Shown here piece after piece: positions 61,909 to 64,000 of a DNA stretch of 64,000 nucleotides. The position numbers and the translations under genes were made by a program. This DNA is from UBA5018 sp044375975 (GTDB lineage: Bacteria; Cyanobacteriota; Cyanobacteriia; PCC-6307; Cyanobiaceae): contig JBILLQ010000007.1 in NCBI GenBank assembly GCA_044375975.1, positions 10,721-74,720 of the forward strand, written 5' to 3'. Within the stretch, counting starts at the first letter, position 1, and each line of letters starts with the position of its first letter. The notes under the pieces are model-generated. The model made no database searches and was not told the origin of the DNA. It worked only from the letters and a program-made list of their open reading frames with translations.

Positions 61909-62317
61909 AGGCGGGGGTCTTCAGGAGAGCTGCGATCTGTTCGGAAAGGTAGGTCTGTAGCTCGGGCGGACTCTGGCGGCACTCTTCCAGCAGCGATTCG
62001 CGGCCGTCGAGCACTGCCATCAGGTCCTCAAGATCGTGGCTGAATAGGTGGTTGCCCTGGCCACGGCCGTGAAAGGCCTCCAGCTTGGTGGCCAGGAACA
62101 CCGGAGCGCTGACCAGTCGGATCGATCGACCGCTGGGCAGGGGGTGGAGCAGGGCCGAGTCCACGTCCTGGGTGGGCCGGATGTCCGGCATGGCCGGATC
62201 CGTGATCAACACGCCGGCCACGGCCCCGCCGACAAACACCAGTTGCTCGAGCAGCGCATCGCCCAGATGCTCAGCTGCCCGTTCGAGCAAAACGACGTTG
62301 GCATCGTTGGGATTCAC
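61802..62317 (-). CDS. Nucleotidyltransferase-fold protein with internal deletion (AbiEii-like toxin position)
   Basis: 171 residues. It begins like related nucleotidyltransferases: LVFVGGAVAGVLITDPAMPDIRPTQDVDSAL, where GG and DxD are the nucleotide/metal motif. It then jumps directly to LPSGRSIRLVSAPVFLATKLEAFHGRGQGNHLFSHDLEDLMAVLDGR, which in relatives comes ~60-70 residues later. The missing part would hold the third acidic residue and a substrate strand, so it is likely inactive though in frame. Its start overlaps the HTH gene stop by 4 bp, the layout of a toxin-antitoxin-like pair. Confidence 0.7.
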   Translation of the reverse strand: MNPNDANVVLLERAAEHLGDALLEQLVFVGGAVAGVLITDPAMPDIRPTQDVDSALLHPLPSGRSIRLVSAPVFLATKLEAFHGRGQGNHLFSHDLEDLMAVLDGRESLLEECRQSPPELQTYLSEQIAALLKTPAFIEALPAFLPGDQASQQRLPDLEEKLRSIVCLTSP

Positions 62318-62859
62318 GGCTGCAGGCGCTGCTCAAGGAGGGCACCAGCCAGGGCCTGTTCACGGGCGCTGCCAGCGCGCACCGCATCGAACAGGGCAAG
62401 CAGCTCGCCCAGGGCCGGGTTGCGCGCCGCCGCCTCCGGGACGCTCGGGTAGAGCGGGTGGAGAGCGAGGCCACGGACGGTGCCGTTCTTGGCTGGCCAG
62501 ACCGGTGGCGGATCGTTGCCAGGCCGGATCTGCTCCCTGAGGGGGGAGGCGGCGTAGCCGGTGGGGATGCCGCGGGTCAGCCCGCCATAGCTGGCCGGGA
62601 AGCAGTAGCGGGCACCGTGCTGCAGAAACGGCCGCAGCGCTGAGCGCAGCAACTGTGGTTTACCAGCGGCGTTCTTGATCGCCAGCCTGGCGGCCACGGC
62701 CCGCTCCACGGCCGCGTGGATCTCCGAAGCCGTGATGCCCAGCTCGGAACCGAGGGCGGCGTAGGTGGGAGCCGGGCCCTGATCCAGGGCCAGCCGCAGC
62801 AGCACCACCAGATCCTGTGGCTTGAGGACGAGCTGGGGGTTGGAGAGAGAGCGGGCCAT
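62314..62859 (-). CDS. HTH regulator/antitoxin-like partner of the nucleotidyltransferase
   Basis: 181 residues from MARSLSNPQLVLKPQDLVVLLRLAL; an ATG seven codons earlier (62880) is possible. A winged-helix N-terminus: PTYAALGSELGITASEIHAAVERAVAARLAI. The C-terminal half is RGIPTGYAASPLREQI, PPPVWPAKNGTVRGLALHPLYPSVPEAAARNPALGELLALFDAVR, a conserved sequence seen beside nucleotidyltransferase genes in many bacteria. Presumably represses the pair and, if this is a TA system, neutralises the enzyme. Confidence 0.75.
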   Translation of the reverse strand: MARSLSNPQLVLKPQDLVVLLRLALDQGPAPTYAALGSELGITASEIHAAVERAVAARLAIKNAAGKPQLLRSALRPFLQHGARYCFPASYGGLTRGIPTGYAASPLREQIRPGNDPPPVWPAKNGTVRGLALHPLYPSVPEAAARNPALGELLALFDAVRAGSAREQALAGALLEQRLQP

Positions 62860-62880
62860 GACCGAACCTGTCTTCGCCAT

Positions 62881-63103
62881 TCGCGAACAGCGAATCTAGC
62901 GCGGCGAGGCCAGGTTGCAAGCCCCAGATCAGAGGGCTGGCAGACGATGGGGCGGACCTTGGGTGATCGCGAGAGTCTCGCTGTAGCTGTGGCGAGCCGA
63001 ACCCTCTCTGCGCTGGAGGAGGCCACCGACAAACCCGCGTTGACCTTGGAGAAGCCAGAGCTGGGCGTGTTCACCATGGTCCGCGTTAGTTAATTGTATC
63101 TTC
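62881..63103. other. Junction between GC-rich and AT-rich segments
   Basis: A plus-strand frame ending at about 63093 (GRTLGDRESLAVAVASRTLSALEEATDKPAL...) has codon composition like the GC-rich genes and may be a gene remnant. From 63091 the base composition drops sharply toward AT. No boundary repeat could be identified. Confidence 0.35.
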
Positions 63104-63132
63104 TTGACAAGAACTATGACCTCTGGTAGGAT
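63104..63132 (+). promoter_or_regulatory. Near-consensus sigma-70 promoter for the AT-rich gene
   Basis: TTGACA (63104-63109), exact 17-bp spacer, TAGGAT (63127-63132), about 24 bp before the ATG at 63156. The -35 is perfect and the -10 differs from TATAAT at two positions. Such a strong consensus promoter is uncommon in this window. Confidence 0.7.
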
Positions 63133-63155
63133 GTCTTTTTCAGAAGTTTTAGGAC

Positions 63156-63773
63156 ATGTCAAAAAGGATTATGCCAAATTATCCTATCTATGTGGCCCCT
63201 CAGATGCTTGGAGAATATGTGGAAGGAAGTCCTATCGTCCTGGATGAGCGGAATGGTAAAACAATTGATCCATATCAACTTAATGGCAAGATTATTATCT
63301 ACCAGAGGCAAGTTGAAGGGTGGTTTCTTGATCCTGCAGACCGCTTGCTCGAACAAATGGACACGCAAGCTAGCTTTGTAGTGCTCTCGATTTGTCTATC
63401 ATATCTTGAAGCAGTTCAACAACACAAAGAAGGCCAAGCAAGCAATGGAAAAAGTAGAGACTTCTTTTTGCGCGCATTTCAGGATGTTTTTTCATCATCC
63501 GAGATGGAGGGTGTATTTGCTGGTTTACTATATGAAGAAGGCAGGTGTGGGCTATTTCACGATGGCATGACCCGCGGTAAAATAGCTTATGATATGGAGC
63601 TAGACAAAGCATTTAAAGTTATTAATAATGGGTCGCAAGACACTATCTACTTTCATCCGAAATACTGCCTTGAGGGGGTTAAGGCGCACTTCGCTGATTA
63701 CATTAGCAAACTTAAGAATGAAAAAGAAGTGAATCTAAGGGATAATTTCAAATCGATGTTTACGGTCACCTGA
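63156..63773 (+). CDS. AT-rich orphan gene of unknown function
   Basis: 205 residues, no family recognised. Soluble, mixed alpha/beta: YPIYVAPQMLGEYVEGSPIVLDERNGKTIDPYQLNGKIIIYQRQVEGWFLDPADRLLEQ, then a helical part with FFLRAFQDVFSSSEMEGVFAGLLYEEGRCGLFHDGMTRGKI and HPKYCLEGVKAHFADYISKLKNE. Codon use and GC content are clearly lower than all neighbours, pointing to horizontal transfer. It follows a strong promoter and sits at the end of a defence-type region. Could be a defence or phage-related protein; nothing proves it. Confidence 0.8.
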   Translation: MSKRIMPNYPIYVAPQMLGEYVEGSPIVLDERNGKTIDPYQLNGKIIIYQRQVEGWFLDPADRLLEQMDTQASFVVLSICLSYLEAVQQHKEGQASNGKSRDFFLRAFQDVFSSSEMEGVFAGLLYEEGRCGLFHDGMTRGKIAYDMELDKAFKVINNGSQDTIYFHPKYCLEGVKAHFADYISKLKNEKEVNLRDNFKSMFTVT

Positions 63774-63979
63774 CTAACTTTTGACTAATCAACGCCAAGT
63801 CGCTGCGGTGGCTGCAAAGATGCTTCGCATACTGCACCAACTTCTCGCCTAAGATGCCGAAATAAGGTAGTCCGCTAAGTAGGTCGCCATAAATAAAACG
63901 ACCTAGGTTACGGTTTGTAAAGTTAGTTAAACTGATAGGGGCCGGGCAAAATAGCCATTCTTGGCAGCTCTATTCTCAA
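63766..63979 (-). pseudogene. Coding remnant at the right edge
   Basis: A minus-strand frame without a start codon reads EWLFCPAPISLTNFTNRNLG, FIYGDLLSGLPYFGILGEKLVQYAKHL and SHRSDLALISQKLVR, then stop (63766-63768). The aromatic and hydrophobic pattern looks like a true protein C-terminus. A TAG lies upstream in frame near 63979. It overlaps the end of the AT-rich gene by 8 bp. Family unknown; may be the tail of a gene outside the window with a frameshift. Confidence 0.35.
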
Positions 63980-64000
63980 TACCCTGAACCACATGATATG

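Overview
The window looks like chromosome of a high-GC unicellular picocyanobacterium of the Cyanobium / alpha-Synechococcus type. Evidence: a circularly permuted two-piece tmRNA with tag ANNIVRFSRQAAPVAA; phylloquinone genes menD and menB; ndhD; a DevBCA exporter; cyanobacterial families DUF760, DUF4336, DUF2605 and DUF1400; and gene order trpS, GH-like lysozyme, thrS, glk, thrB, ndhD. No rRNA gene, ordinary tRNA gene, CRISPR array or intact insertion sequence was seen.

Layout. 1-5.2 kb: tail of a cytochrome P450, a THUMP RNA methyltransferase, the split tmRNA and a devBCA ABC-exporter operon. 5.2-7.9 kb: small accessory genes, including a 54-residue DnaJ-type zinc-finger protein, an NTF2-like protein and a double cupin. 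7.9-19.2 kb: cell wall and core metabolism (murF, glgA, an L,D-transpeptidase, menB, menD, lepB). 19.5-29.7 kb: an MgtA-type P-ATPase, a three-gene operon ending in a secreted TPR-CHAT protein, a decayed second copy of the mgtA 3' end, a YccF protein and a dead M48 peptidase. 29.7-44.2 kb: housekeeping genes, ending in an M3 oligopeptidase with a repeat-built insertion. 44.6-51.6 kb: rlmH and a cluster of alpha/beta hydrolases, one of them frameshifted. 51.6-58.4 kb: a degenerate AAA+/polyferredoxin fusion, a GST, a membrane-anchored protein, a CBS protein, pgsA and a CSP41-like epimerase. 58.5-64 kb: an eroding defence-type region with VapBC, a DUF4143 ATPase, an hsdR remnant, an HTH plus nucleotidyltransferase pair in which the enzyme is internally deleted, and an AT-rich orphan gene with a near-consensus promoter.

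The most unusual unit is the operon at 22.2-28.0 kb. A signal-peptide protein resembling a zinc metallopeptidase without its HExxH motif, a single-span membrane protein and a signal-peptide TPR-CHAT protein overlap in sequence. Four 15-bp iterons precede the operon, and copies of the mgtA 3' end lie on both sides. A second theme is short tandem repeats with period 15, 18 or 21 bp in both genes and spacers, including one array that supplies the stop codons of two convergent genes and one that forms a 60-residue insertion in the M3 peptidase.
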